Both the position numbers and the translations under genes were made by a program. From Agroathelia rolfsii (taxonomy: Eukaryota; Basidiomycota; Agaricomycetes; Amylocorticiales; Amylocorticiaceae), in assembly GCA_018343915.1 (NCBI GenBank), contig JABRWF010000004.1:1426001-1490000 (forward strand): DNA of 64,000 nucleotides, written 5' to 3'. The notes beneath the pieces are model-generated. The model did no database searches and had not been told where the DNA came from. It saw only the letters and a list, made by a program, of their open reading frames with translations. Shown here one piece after another: positions 13,021 to 23,969 of the stretch (its first letter is position 1; each line of letters opens with the position of its first letter).

Positions 13021-14897
13021 GATTTGCGGTCGGAGGGTGTTAATCAAGACCTAGTGGTGATGCTGGTGTATTTGTAGTTGACTGCTAAGATTTGTACGAT
13101 GTTACCGGTTTAAATATCCTTCAAATTTATGTGGCGAGCTGCGCGGATGAAATTTAGAATGTACACAATAGCTTCATGAATGCCCTAGGCGACCACGGCT
13201 GTGTACTACATATCGCTGCATCGCTTGTGCAGGTATCTATAAATTTTTAGTTTAGTGCAGAAAATAAAATAGGTTCACAAAAGGATCACATCAGCAAAAT
13301 AATACAATAACAGACAAAATAGGTCATACAAGAGTCTTTTATTGCATTAGAGCTGGTGCAATACCGGTGTTTCTTCAAGTTGTGCTACAAACCCGGCGTG
13401 CTGGTGAAAGTATTATGATACCTCGTAAAGCTGAGTGCAATCTTGGATTATGATTGGTAGTCATGAATAGAGAATCTCTGTAATTGCAGAAATGAATGCA
13501 CGGAAATAGTACAATACGCGGTTAGTCAGGTCTTCTTTTTCTTCTTTTTTTTTCCTTTTCCTTTTTTTTTTTTTTTGTGGCACAGCCTGAGGCAGAGTCT
13601 GCCGCAGAGAACCTCCGAGTGTTGAAGGCATCGAACAGCCACATCACGTTACGTCAGCCATTCGGAGATACCAGCCAGGATCATTGCAGGGTCCTACGCG
13701 TGTGGTTTATGAGCAAAGTGTTTCTAAGGGTAGATAGCTTGTACAAGAAGTTGTAAAACAATGCGATATGATGCATATATAATATATGAAGTGGCAGTAA
13801 ACTTCCCCAGATGCAAACCCGGAGTTGCGCACACCGGCACAGTCAGCAGGAAGCAGCGCAAAATCACAATCAAGGCTGTTTTCCCTACCATCTCTGAGGT
13901 GATCCTACACTACACAATCATATCTGTAAATATCTGTAGCCTCGAGACTGGGATATTTCAACCACTCTGCATTTGCACTATGTACTGGTACCAGCCATCG
14001 ATCATCAACCGTATTATTACGTAGCAAAGGTGAAGGCACCTTGTCATTTTTCTCGTTTACGCGTACATATTAGGTACACTATGAGTAGCTATATAATACT
14101 TACGATGCCCGGTCAATATATACAGCACCCTATGTAAAGCGTTCAAGGAGACCTGTGTCGAGAAAAATGAGTTAGCAGATGAAACAAGGCTGACTGACGA
14201 AGTTGCAAATAAGAGCTAACGATCGATGATCAGTTGGCTGTTCTTAGTTTTTTGTAATTGTTTCAACATCGCATTACAAGCTCGGTATTGGTGATATGGT
14301 TCACATCATTCAAGTTAAAGGAAGGAGGGATAGAAACATTAAATGAAAAGTGATGGACTTACCATACCGGAGTAACAGGAACAGGAACAGGGCAGTGCAA
14401 AGGAGGGGCCAGTTGAATTGAATGGGTATCCATCCAGTCCGGAGCTAGAGAGGAAGGCGTCAGTTGTATCCAAGACATGAAGATGATGAATGGTGTCAGT
14501 GGTGCACAAATGTTTGGCTAGTGCTTTGCCGGTCGTCAATGCAAGATGCTACGACTGGGGCGGCAAGAAGACTCATCGTGTGATGAGAGTGGATGGGTCC
14601 TTACCTGGCAGTGCATGCATGGACGGCCATCGTCGAAAATGAAATTTTCTACATGACCGGAGGAAGAAGACGATGAAGAGACAAGGACAAGACCTTGGCA
14701 AAAAAAAATTATTATTTAGCGACCGAAATTGCAACTCCGCCATTGCCTTGGATACTGCACAGATTCAAAAGCAGCCGACGACTGGTCCTCGACCTACTCA
14801 CCCTCCTCATCGTCCTCTGTCTTGCCTTGTTCAGGCGCACTCACATTCTTTATTTCCTGTCCAATCCTTGAATTCTCCCCAGCACATCCTTTTCGCC
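13021..14897. other. gene-free stretch with pyrimidine tract
   Basis: About 1.9 kb upstream of both the orphan gene and the LysM gene (a divergent pair). It is AT-rich with several unassignable short frames, for example on the minus strand near 14340-14540. The final 150 bp are pyrimidine-rich and likely form the LysM promoter and leader. Confidence 0.5.
13531..13576. repeat. homopyrimidine (T/C) tract
   Basis: A run consisting almost entirely of T with scattered C, ending in 15 or more consecutive T. It lies in the intergenic region and looks like a simple low-complexity tract. Confidence 0.8.
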
Positions 14898-15636
14898 ATG
14901 TTTGCCAAAGTCGTCGTTGCCGCCGCTGTCGCTCTCCCTCTCGCCGCGCAAGGTGAATAGCCCTTGCATAGGGGTTTTTATTCTATAGGCTGAAAAATGG
15001 AACTTACTTTGCTTGCTTCCAGTCGCTGCTACCTGCACTCGTTCTTACACCGTGCAAGCCGGTGACATCTGCGATAGCATTTCTGCTGCTCAAAACGTCT
15101 CGACGTTAGTATATCATCATGACGCACAACTTTCTCTTAACTGATGTGGACGTTCTTCTATTCAGGTACCAACTAGCGACTGTCAATTCAGGCATTGACT
15201 CAAGATGCGACAACCTGACTCCTGGTGAGAGTCTCTGCCTGGGCTACACAGGCCAGGACTGCACAACCACCTATGTCGTCAAGGCCAACGACACCTGCGA
15301 CCTCCTCACCTCAACCTTCTCCGTCAATTCGACCGTCCTCTACGGCAACAACCCGCAGATCAACGCTGACTGCACTAACATCTACATTGGAGAGGTCTGT
15401 AGTTCATGTCTTCACTGCTTGCACAGGAATGCGTGCTTATAATTGATCAACAGGTTTTGTGTGTTGCCAACACCATTGAGGCTCCCCCTGCAGGCTCCGT
15501 TATTCCGGCTACCACAATTCCCGCTACTGCTACCGCAGCTGTGACTAGCGTCTATGCCTCTGCCACCCCTGCTGCTACCTCATCCTCTTCGGATGATGAT
15601 GACGATGATGACCTCCCCTACTGCGACGAACTCTAA
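14898..15636 (+). CDS. secreted LysM-domain protein with acidic tail
   Basis: Exons 14898-14952, 15023-15104, 15166-15394 and 15454-15636 encode 182 residues. The N-terminus MFAKVVVAAAVALPLAAQ is a typical signal peptide. Two LysM modules follow: 'SYTVQAGDICDSISAAQNVS' (about residues 25-70) and 'TYVVKANDTCDLLTSTFSVN' (about residues 85-130), each with paired Cys. LysM modules bind chitin or other N-acetylglucosamine polymers, so a role at the fungal wall or as a chitin-masking effector is plausible. The C-terminal part is Thr/Ala/Ser-rich, then seven Asp, ending in LPYCDEL. The last four residues resemble an HDEL/KDEL ER signal; whether they function as one is unknown. Confidence 0.88.
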
Positions 15637-16039
15637 ATCATCATCTCTCCTGGCCGGCTCTAGTCTACCCGCTATCGGGATAATATACCCTGCCATTGCG
15701 GTCTTTACCCCTATTTGGCTACCTTGTTAATTTTTCTTCCCCCGCTCTCATTGTTTTCTATCATCTCTCGTTCAGATGTTACTTTCATTCGCAGCGGCTG
15801 GTGTGGTTGCTATGCGTTATGCTGTGCTGTTCCTTTTGTCATTTCCTCGAAGGAGGGCTACTCTGGAGTGTCCGTCTTGACCTTACGCGCAGCAGCAGTT
15901 CTGGAGAGTCTGTAGTTACCCCGCATGTGAATAATGGAGCTGTGCTACCTTGAATCAACGGAATCCTTTTATTACTTTGTGTCAGAGTGGAGAGCGTGAA
16001 TCATATTTGGGCATTGATGATTATAAACAAAATAAACTA
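15637..16039. other. short gene-free stretch between convergent genes
   Basis: About 400 bp between the stop codons of the LysM gene and the minus-strand mitochondrial gene. Probably two 3' UTRs; no feature seen. Confidence 0.5.
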
Positions 16040-17003
16040 TTAAGACTGATTTTGAAATTTTGTAGTGCTGTCATCACCAGCACAACCAAGAGGCGTCTCC
16101 GGGCGGACAGCACCCTCCAACCTGAGAACTTTGCTCACGCTCTCCCAGACCGCGTGATGTGGGGCTGGCCAGATTGATTCTACGATATGGGCGGCTATGA
16201 GCCCAGTTACGGGCGAGAAGTGGTAGGTCGAAACACTAAATAAAAATTATTGAGATAGACATAGCGTAAGGAACATTAGGCATAGCAAATTCAAAACTAA
16301 TTACGCACATGTCCCACTGATGCTCTACCTTGCTGACGCGATTAATACCTGTGACGTTCAGCCCGATCTGGACATTCTTTTGCCGTTCTCGGGCACCTGA
16401 TTCGGATTCAGGCAAAGATGATGAAGGAGGGGGTGTTGATGATGCCATGTTGGGGTGTTGATTGTCGTCGACTTTGAGAGAATACAAGCTAATGGCGAGA
16501 TCCGAATAGAGAGCACTCAGGGTGTAGCGGATGAAGACGGACGAAGACATGTAGAGAGGAAAGCCTAAATCGAAGATTAGATACATGGCTTGTATGAAAA
16601 CAATGACGAATTACCTTCAACATGGAATGTATGAGGAAGGGGTGATGGGAGAGGTGTGGGCGGGGTATAGGTTAGGCGAATTCGTGGACTGTATATGCTC
16701 TCTTCTGTCTGAGAAAGAGACCCAATAGTGTCCAGTGTTGAAGTTTGTCCTTCTGAGGAAGTGACAAGTCCGGTGGAAAAGAATGTAGGTAGGGTATCGC
16801 GGAGGATGATGATGGCGCGCCCTATCAAATGCCATTTGGATGTTAGCATTTGATATTCTCCTGAAGCACAAATGCATACCTGTACGAGAATCCCATTCTG
16901 AGTCTGATACTTCGGTAGAGGAATGGTATTGTCGCAGGGGGGTAAGCAAACGACGATATCCTCGAATCCAAGGAATGCGACGCAGACGTACTAGCGTCGG
17001 CAT
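16040..17003 (-). CDS. DUF2358 (C6orf136-like) mitochondrial protein
   Basis: Exons 17003-16880, 16821-16615, 16564-16309 and 16235-16040 give 260 residues. The N-terminus MPTLVRLRRIPWIRGYRRLL is Arg-rich, lacks acids and looks like a mitochondrial presequence. The body follows the C6orf136/DUF2358 pattern: 'IILRDTLPTFFSTG', 'ESIYSPRIRLTY', a central region, then 'KVEHQWDIVSTYHFSPVTGL' followed by IAAHIVESIWPAPH. Function of the family is unknown. The last exon is needed to complete the conserved C-terminus and was found by splicing at|GTGCGT to tttag|t. The gene starts only 60 bp after the PSF1 stop codon, so its promoter must overlap PSF1 sequence. Family assignment rests on pattern memory and is moderately sure. 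Confidence 0.7.
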
Positions 17004-17063
17004 GATGATGATAATGGAAGTAGGCGCCTGTGACATCATGTCACCCGTGACGCCATCTTCAAA

Positions 17064-17699
17064 TTATACCTCTTCCAAATAGCCTTGCATGATGAGATGT
17101 TCGACATCAGCGCGCCGCACTACGATCCGTTCTCCCTTTTTGAAGTTGATCTCGCCAATCTCTGTCTGTATGACACCACAGTCGCGCACGACGCGGACCG
17201 CGACGTGTAAATCCTTCGGCGGTTGTGTTATGTTTGCGGTGATATCCAGTTCAGCGGCAAATGCAGAGCGGAAGTGCATCATGTTTTCGTTGTATATGCG
17301 CAGGTAGTCTGCTTCGTGAGGAGAGAGCCTACTGCGAATGTCGCCCGCGGCCGTGTCGGAAGCCGATGATAAAAGATGTGGCAGAGAACCACCTGCGGCC
17401 CAATACATGTCCCTCAGTCGATCCATGCGATGGGAGTGGTAGGCGAGGAGACAACGCTTGTTCCTTGCAATAGCAGACTGGTAGATGAGGATGGCAGGGG
17501 GCACCGAGCCCACATCTGCATCGAGAGGCATGGCATCTAGCAGAGATGCTACCAACTTGTCGAGGTCACGTTGTTCTCTAAGTACGGCTCTGACAAGACC
17601 ATCGTTGTATTTGAGTAGGGTATCCGTAGCTGTCGATCTTCTTGATTCCATGAGCAGCTGGTTAGCTAGTTCGCAAAACTGTCGCGATTCTGTCGCCAT
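17064..17699 (-). CDS. PSF1: GINS complex subunit PSF1
   Basis: Intronless, 211 residues, the usual PSF1 size. It is one of four subunits of GINS, which joins Cdc45 and Mcm2-7 to form the replicative helicase in the nucleus. The N-terminus 'ESRQFCELANQLLMESRRS' and the C-terminal B-domain 'VRVVRDCGVIQTEIGEINFK' with 'RRADVEHLIMQGYLEEV' are diagnostic. An in-frame ATG at 17777 would add 26 residues, but the conserved N-terminus begins at 17699. It is head-to-head with NAE1/ULA1, with 169 bp between start codons. Confidence 0.95.
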   Translation of the reverse strand: MATESRQFCELANQLLMESRRSTATDTLLKYNDGLVRAVLREQRDLDKLVASLLDAMPLDADVGSVPPAILIYQSAIARNKRCLLAYHSHRMDRLRDMYWAAGGSLPHLLSSASDTAAGDIRSRLSPHEADYLRIYNENMMHFRSAFAAELDITANITQPPKDLHVAVRVVRDCGVIQTEIGEINFKKGERIVVRRADVEHLIMQGYLEEV

Positions 17700-17868
17700 A
17701 GATGATGGATGGTAGTTTTCAACAAGTGCTAGTGAGGAGAGTGTGATATTTGGCGGAGTTGCAATTGGGTTAGTCACGCATTAATCAGATATACGCGAGC
17801 TCGACGTGCGTCATTAGTCAAGCCATTTGGTACACTTACTAGCAATATTCATCCAGCACAATCATACC
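17700..17868. promoter_or_regulatory. shared divergent promoter of PSF1 and NAE1/ULA1
   Basis: Only 169 bp separate the two start codons, so the genes must share a bidirectional promoter. No TATA box is evident. Co-regulation is inferred from the arrangement. Confidence 0.6.
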
Positions 17869-19753
17869 ATGACAGAGTCAGGACAAGACATTGAGGCTGT
17901 AACAACCGTCATGTGCGTCTACGATGTCAGGCTGCCTATATGATTATGGATATCGACAGCTCATGTATTGAAGTGGTGTTCCAGATGCAAAGACAAGGCG
18001 ATACGATCGCCAGCTGCGTCTCTGGGCTGCCACTGGTCAGGCAGCCCTCGAGTCCGCTCGCATACTGGTCCTCTCAGGCTCCGCAACCTCCACAAGTATT
18101 CTCAAGAACTTGGTACTGCCTGGCATCGGCCATTTCACTATCCTCGACCCCGAGACTGTCACACCAGCCGATGCGGGCAATAACTTCTTCCTGGAGGCTA
18201 ACGAAAGTATTGGCAAGCCCAGGGCTGAGGAGACCGTTCGGTTACTTCTAGAGCTAAACGATGGCGTCGATGGTGTGGCCGACACACGATCTGTCAAAGA
18301 TGTGCTCGAGAAAGACCCAAGCTGGATATCAAGCTTCACGCTTGTCATTGCGCACAATCTCGGGATGACAGAACTGGAGGAGCTGTCTACGCTGCTGTGG
18401 TCAGATACCACAAACCCGCCTTTAATAGTTGTTCGGTCGTCAGGTTTCGTGGCGGAGTTCTACATCCAATATCACCAACATACGAGTAAGTATTCTATTC
18501 ACACTGTGAGGACTGAGCAAGAGATTGATCTCGGAAAAAAATACCAGTTGTAGAGTCCCATGCGGAATCAATGCCTTCATTGAGGATAGACAAGCCTTTC
18601 CCTGCTCTTCTCGAGTACGCGACAAAGCTAGATTTTGAAAATATGGACGTGACTGAGCACGGACACGTACCATTTGTGATCATCCTCGTAAATGCTCTGG
18701 AATCGTGGAAAGCCTCTGTATGTAGCTTCCTTGTGTCTGACGAAAGTCTGCAAGCGTCTAACATTCCAGCAGCACAACGGCTCGAACCCACGGACGGCCG
18801 AGGAGAAGGATCAGTTCAAAAAATCCGTTCTTGCTATGAAGAAGAAAATTGACGAGGAGAACTTTGACGAGGCCCTGGCCCAGGCTTATCGATGCTGGAC
18901 AGAAGCCTCTGTCCCGTCGTCTGTCATGTCGCTCTTCGATGCGATTCCTGCTTCGCCGGCTCCTCAGCACGTGCCGTTCTTTACACTGCTAAGCGCACTG
19001 AAAGAATACACGAAGACTGTGCCACCATACACGCTCCCATTGTCGTCTGCCTTGCCCGACATGAAGTCGAGCACGTCGGACTATATTCACTTGCAAAATC
19101 TATATAGAGCGAGGGCCAAGGAGGAGAGGGAAGAATTTATCCGGCTGCTGCCTCAGGACCGCAGTAGACTAAGTGATGCTGAGATAGAGACATTCCTGAA
19201 GAACGCACATGCCCTTGTGGTACTCAATGGCAAGAAATGGGGTGATCTCGATAAAGACCGAGACGCTTTGGGTAATTATTTGATTTCTTCCGTTGGAATG
19301 ATGGTACAGTGCCCTGATCACAACAAACACATCCAAACCCCCAATTTTAGAGAACCTTCTATCTTTCAGCTCTAGAGAAACGGCAACCCATCTTGCTTTG
19401 TCTGCATTCGCTCGCCTACCTGCTGGTGAAGACCCGACCGCCGAGTCTCTGCAGAGGGAGGTGGTTGCTATTGTTGGCAATTCGGTTAGTTTGCCTCCCG
19501 AGCTAGACGATGCAATAGGCGAAATGTACGATGACCACATCATTATGTTTTCCGAGCTCATTTCCAGTGAACTGACAATCAATGATAAATATTCAGTGTC
19601 CGGGCACCGACGGCAGACCTTCCTAATGTGGCTGCGTTTTTGGGTGGCCTTGTTGCGCAAGAAGCAATCAAGATGATCACGAAGCAATATGTCCCTATCA
19701 ACGGGTACTGCGTTACTGACTTGATCGCGACATGGACTGGTGTCGTCGCCTGA
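17869..19753 (+). CDS. ULA1: NEDD8-activating enzyme E1 regulatory subunit (NAE1/ULA1)
   Basis: Exons 17869-17912, 17974-18485, 18548-18717, 18770-19271, 19378-19525 and 19597-19753 encode 510 residues. It pairs with UBA3 to activate NEDD8 (Rub1) for cullin modification. The N-terminal signature 'RRYDRQLRLWAATGQAALES' and the nucleotide-fold region 'NLVLPGIGHFTILDPETV' are typical E1 features; the C-terminal 'DLPNVAAFLGGLVAQEAIKM' followed by ITKQYVPING is specific to the AXR1/NAE1 branch. The catalytic Cys domain is absent, as expected for this subunit. Intron 1 and the last intron were chosen so that these conserved blocks join in frame; intron 1 is the least certain. Confidence 0.92.
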
Positions 19754-21330
19754 TTGGTTTTTTTGCCTAAGCAGCCTGCTCTTGGAGGCAACGCATGGTA
19801 TATATCCTGCGTGTACTTGTTTGTGTATATGGGCAATAATAAAGTCACGCATCGAAACTAGCGGTGTACCACTTTGGACATCATTACACTTTTTTTCATT
19901 CCGAGCGTGTACACTCAATGATATATGAGAACTTTCATTGAGGCAATGCACAATCTCTTTGTACAAGCTTGATTCGTGTGTTCAATGATGGGAAGGCTTG
20001 GTCTTCTGCGGTACGTGCCACGGGAGGGACTGCATTGGCTTGTAAGTGGTTCAACCTCATTGCAGGCTTCTCTGTGGTTGAGGGTGCTTATGTAATGTGT
20101 CTTTATCCTCATGTGCACGGCCCCGGAAAAACTGGTATCAGATGATTAAAAATTGGATATCCCGGTAACGGCCGCAAGAATTGGGGCCCAGGGGGTTCCG
20201 AGTGGGCTGGTACTACCACAAAGCCGATAATCCGCACAGCCTGGTCTCATGAGATGTGCAACTCTATCAAAGTTATCTCTGCATCTTTCAGTTTCCAGAT
20301 CTTATGAAATGCCTGTGTGCGCAGGAATCTGGGCGAGATGATGCCAGAACTTATGGCATGCTATCTCTTGCTAGTAGCAGCACACAGGCTTACAGGAGGG
20401 GCGATCAATTTATGCAAGTGCATCACAGTTTTTATTATTATTATTCATACAATATTAAAAAAACGCTGGAGCAAGCTTAAAGGCCCTGAACCCAAGAGAA
20501 GTCGCTCTTTTGATTGATTGTAGGGAAAAATCGACGGTGCTCGAGCGCTAATCAATCATCATTCATTTCAGAAATGCTAGTGCTGATTTATCACAAGAAG
20601 GCATCAGTGCCAACGTGAAGGCTCAGGATACTCGTCACTCGTCCGGTCCTGTGACATTTTTTTTTTCTGGGGCCGTGCTTTGGGAGCCGAGTGCCGAGTA
20701 AATGCCCAGAATGCCCGAATTGGCAGGCGAAGACTACCAGCAATGGCAACAACGGATCGCACATTTTATCATGATAAGCGTGACATATCAAGAATGTTCA
20801 CGCAACCATCACCTACACTAGCATCATCCCTTTTAGGGAGATGTGGCTCGGCCCGACAAGATGCGGCGATCAGTCGCTCCACCGACGAAGCTAGATCGAT
20901 CATGTTCATGTTTCAAGCACACAGCTACAACGCGGGATGGTACTCTGGCCTTCGCTTATGATTGCCTACTGCCACTTTAAGAAATTCAAGCGGGCCTTGT
21001 TTAGTCGGTGGTTGGTGCTTCTGCAAATACCCACAAATAATTTCTTTGTTCAATGACCATCGAGATGGTTGTAGGCGCCTATAGGCGCGTTTTCGGTGGC
21101 AATTTCCAACCACAAGTTCTGCAACCTGCCCGCGTCCTCGAGGTGCACAGGATAGTGGTTCTCTACCTTAGTCCCGGTCTATAAATCTGGCTTGACTTTT
21201 TGTCTTCCAGTCTCTTGTCTCACAGCACACTCCCCTGGCCAACCTGCATTTCTTATTATTATTCTAGCCACTCCCAGGTCTTACAATCTCATCCTCAGCA
21301 GGGCCACAGAGTTCCTACTGCAACACTATC
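19754..21330. other. gene-free stretch
   Basis: About 1.6 kb between NAE1/ULA1 and the zinc-finger gene. Only short unassignable frames; a stretch of repeated TAT/TTA triplets lies near 20430-20460. The right end carries the promoter of the next gene. Confidence 0.5.
21180..21186 (+). promoter_or_regulatory. probable TATA box of the zinc-finger gene
   Basis: TATAAAT lies 145 bp upstream of the ATG at 21331, followed by a pyrimidine-rich leader. It is in the right orientation; use is inferred. Confidence 0.45.
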
Positions 21331-22935
21331 ATGCCATCTCTCTCAACTACCATGGTCGACACTGGTTTTGTCGATCCCACCCTTACCGTGCCCGAAGAAG
21401 TTCAGGGACTTTTAGATGTCGATGATAGGTATGCAGCGTAAGTAATCGCTTCACTTCAGGGTTTTTAACGCGGTCTTACATCGATTATATTCCTCTTAAC
21501 CACAGTAACGAGACAAGTCTGCTGTGGCAGCCTAGCCTTGATATCGACTGGGATAATATTTTCCATCGTGAGGATAAGCCTGTATGTGTCTGATATCGGA
21601 TGGTAAATTTCTCAGTCTAAATCGCGTACTAGTCCAAGGTAGAGACCGAAGATCTTTTATGGGGTTCTTCTACCGATTCTACACCTGCGTTTGAGTTCTT
21701 ATCGCCGGAATCTTTGCTCAAAGACGACCCAGCTCCTTTCAAACAATCGACGAATGTCAACACACCGTCAACCTCTTACTGGGGATCTCCTACCGCTGCA
21801 GACGCAAACCTGTTTAAGACCTCGCCGTGGCTGAAAAGTGCGATGTATGCGCTTAATCTTTCCCTAGTCAAGCCACCGTGTCGAGGTGTGGACCCTGCCC
21901 TCGTCAGCCCTCCTCGTCTTCCTTTGGAAGTTGAGGACGGCGCTGAGTCCTCTGACTTCGAAGACTCAAATGATGAGGCCGATGCTAAGGTTTCTCAGAG
22001 CGAGAGCGATGTAGAGGTGAGTGGTGTCAATTTTCATGCTTCAGACCATGGCTTAATACACATATCAGGAGGACACCAATTCCGAGGGCGCAATTGATTC
22101 GTCTTTCGCCGATGCTGATACTAATTTTATCTCCACTGTTGCTCCTGCCAAGGCGTCTTCCTCTCTGAGCACCATCTCCGACACATCCTTCGACTGCGTC
22201 ACTTCCGGAGAACTTTGCGTGGTGGCGTCTCGATCCACATTCCGAAGAGATGAATCAGCATCTTGCTTATCCCAGGGCTCATCTTCTCTACAAAATGCAG
22301 TTTCTTCCCATCAGGTTCCTGCAGCATCTCCTTCAAGTACTAAGGCCAAACCTTTGCTGGCTTCCAAGTCCACCCGCAAGTCCTCATGGAAGAGACCTTT
22401 GGAGTATGATGACGATGACGATAACGACGGCGATGATGATGCCGACTACAAAGACGAGACCGATGAGGATAGTGAAGATGGTGATTATCGCCACTTCGGG
22501 GCCAGACATATCGCAGCTAGACCTAGAACCAACAAACGTTTCAAATCCTCGCACTCGGATGCCACCAGCGAGTCCTCGTGGTCAACGCCCGAGCCTCAGC
22601 CGCGTCGTCGCGTCGCGCGTGCGTCCAGGGGCAAGAAGACCCAATCCCGCCCCAGCAATGGGGGTAGTGTTGCTTGCGAATATGCCGCATTCGGTTGTCG
22701 AGAAACCTTCAGTCGTCCGCATGATATTCGCAGACATTTGACCTCAGGTTCTTGTCATGGCATTGCAAACGCGAAAGAGGCTGGTGTAGAGATCAGCGTC
22801 AAAAAAGGCCATTTTCCTTGTCTTTGCGGCAAGAGCACTTTTAGTCGTGAAGATGCCCTCAAACGTCATGTCCGCAACAGTCGCCAGAAAAACCGTAACT
22901 CCCCATGTGGTATCCCTGCTAACATCGAGAAGTAG
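21331..22935 (+). CDS. zinc-finger transcription regulator (C2H2-like)
   Basis: Exons 21331-21437, 21506-21581, 21633-22016 and 22069-22935 encode 477 residues. The N-terminal two-thirds is acidic and Ser/Pro-rich, with an Asp/Glu-rich block ('YDDDDDNDGDDDADYKDETD') around residues 290-310, which would suit an activation region. A basic, Arg/Lys-rich linker follows. Near the C-terminus are two Cys/His clusters: 'CEYAAFGCRETFSRPHDIRR' continuing to His, and 'CLCGKSTFSREDALKRH'. These look like an atypical C2H2 pair of a fungal-specific type. Acceptors at 21633 or 21639 are both in frame. Target genes cannot be told. The poly-T tract after the stop is 3' UTR. Confidence 0.8.
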
Positions 22936-23969
22936 TTGCCTGTGTTTTTTATTATCTTTTTTTTTTTTTTTTGACAAGCACGAATAATTTTGTTCTTTGC
23001 CTCCTATCTTATTCGTATTTGCATTTCTATCCCCCTCATCTCTTCTGCATAGGATCGAACACCTGTACTTGTACATTTCATGCCACATCCCCATTCATAC
23101 CCACATTTCTCTCTGGTTTGTGCTTCTATACTCTTCTCTCATCCCTTCACTCCAACATATCACTAATCATATCCTATCCATCATCTTATTCTGTTTTCCT
23201 TTTTTGTCACCTTCCAAAGTCTGTTGTGCTATAAGGACATTATTTCCCGTGCATTTTTTTTCTCTTTGTCTCTCTGTCTCTCCGGGATTACGATACTCTT
23301 TATGTTTGTTATCCACCTGTAAATAGCTGTGCACGATAAAATCTGGGATAGATTCTCCGATACTCTTTTGAAGCGTGAGAGTTGTGTATCAAACACAGCT
23401 CAGCTGACGTCTGCGTTGAGCGCCAATTTTCATTGATTTCATCATTTGATTCCTTGATTTCCTTGACGCCAACACAATGGAATACTGTGCTGCTAGTACT
23501 GGAATAGTGGTCACTGGATTTTTCATCATGCTTCTTGGATTCATTTTCATCGAATACTCTATATCACATGTTGATACACGTTGACGCTCCACTAGTGCCA
23601 GTGCATAAAAATACAAAGGTTACGTAGGATGCAAATTTCCCGAGGTGAGCATGCGTATATGCGCCGCAAGAATACAGAGCAAATCGCCGTGCCTTAGGCC
23701 TTAGGCCTTAACACTTGTTTAACGCAGTCGGTCTGAATCATCCGAGTCGTAATTGGAAGCACCTCAAAAACACGAATCATCACGAACGCGTTACCTTGAC
23801 CAGATTAGGTCATGCATCATGTGATATGTGACGTAGTGATTGCGAAGACTACGCGAGGCCGCCTGGGGTATATTAATACTAGTAGCCCCTCGCTTCTCCG
23901 GTCTGCTTTGTGAAGTCAGGCCTTCCCCGAGACGCCTTCCACTGTGCTCGAGAAGGGTTGAAAGAAATA
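22936..23969. other. gene-free stretch, pyrimidine-rich then mixed
   Basis: About 1 kb. From 22940 to about 23300 the plus strand is strongly T/C-rich, probably the 3' UTR of the zinc-finger gene. Near 23690-23712 the heptamer CCTTAGG/TTAGGCC is repeated three times in tandem. A TATATTAA-like element near 23869 lies about 100 bp before the GH92 start codon. Confidence 0.5.

Noticed and set aside
19360..19378. Acceptor TTTCAG at 19369 for the fifth exon of NAE1/ULA1
   Set aside because: It leads into an in-frame stop (ctc tag) in the frame required downstream; AGAG at 19377 gives the continuous conserved frame.
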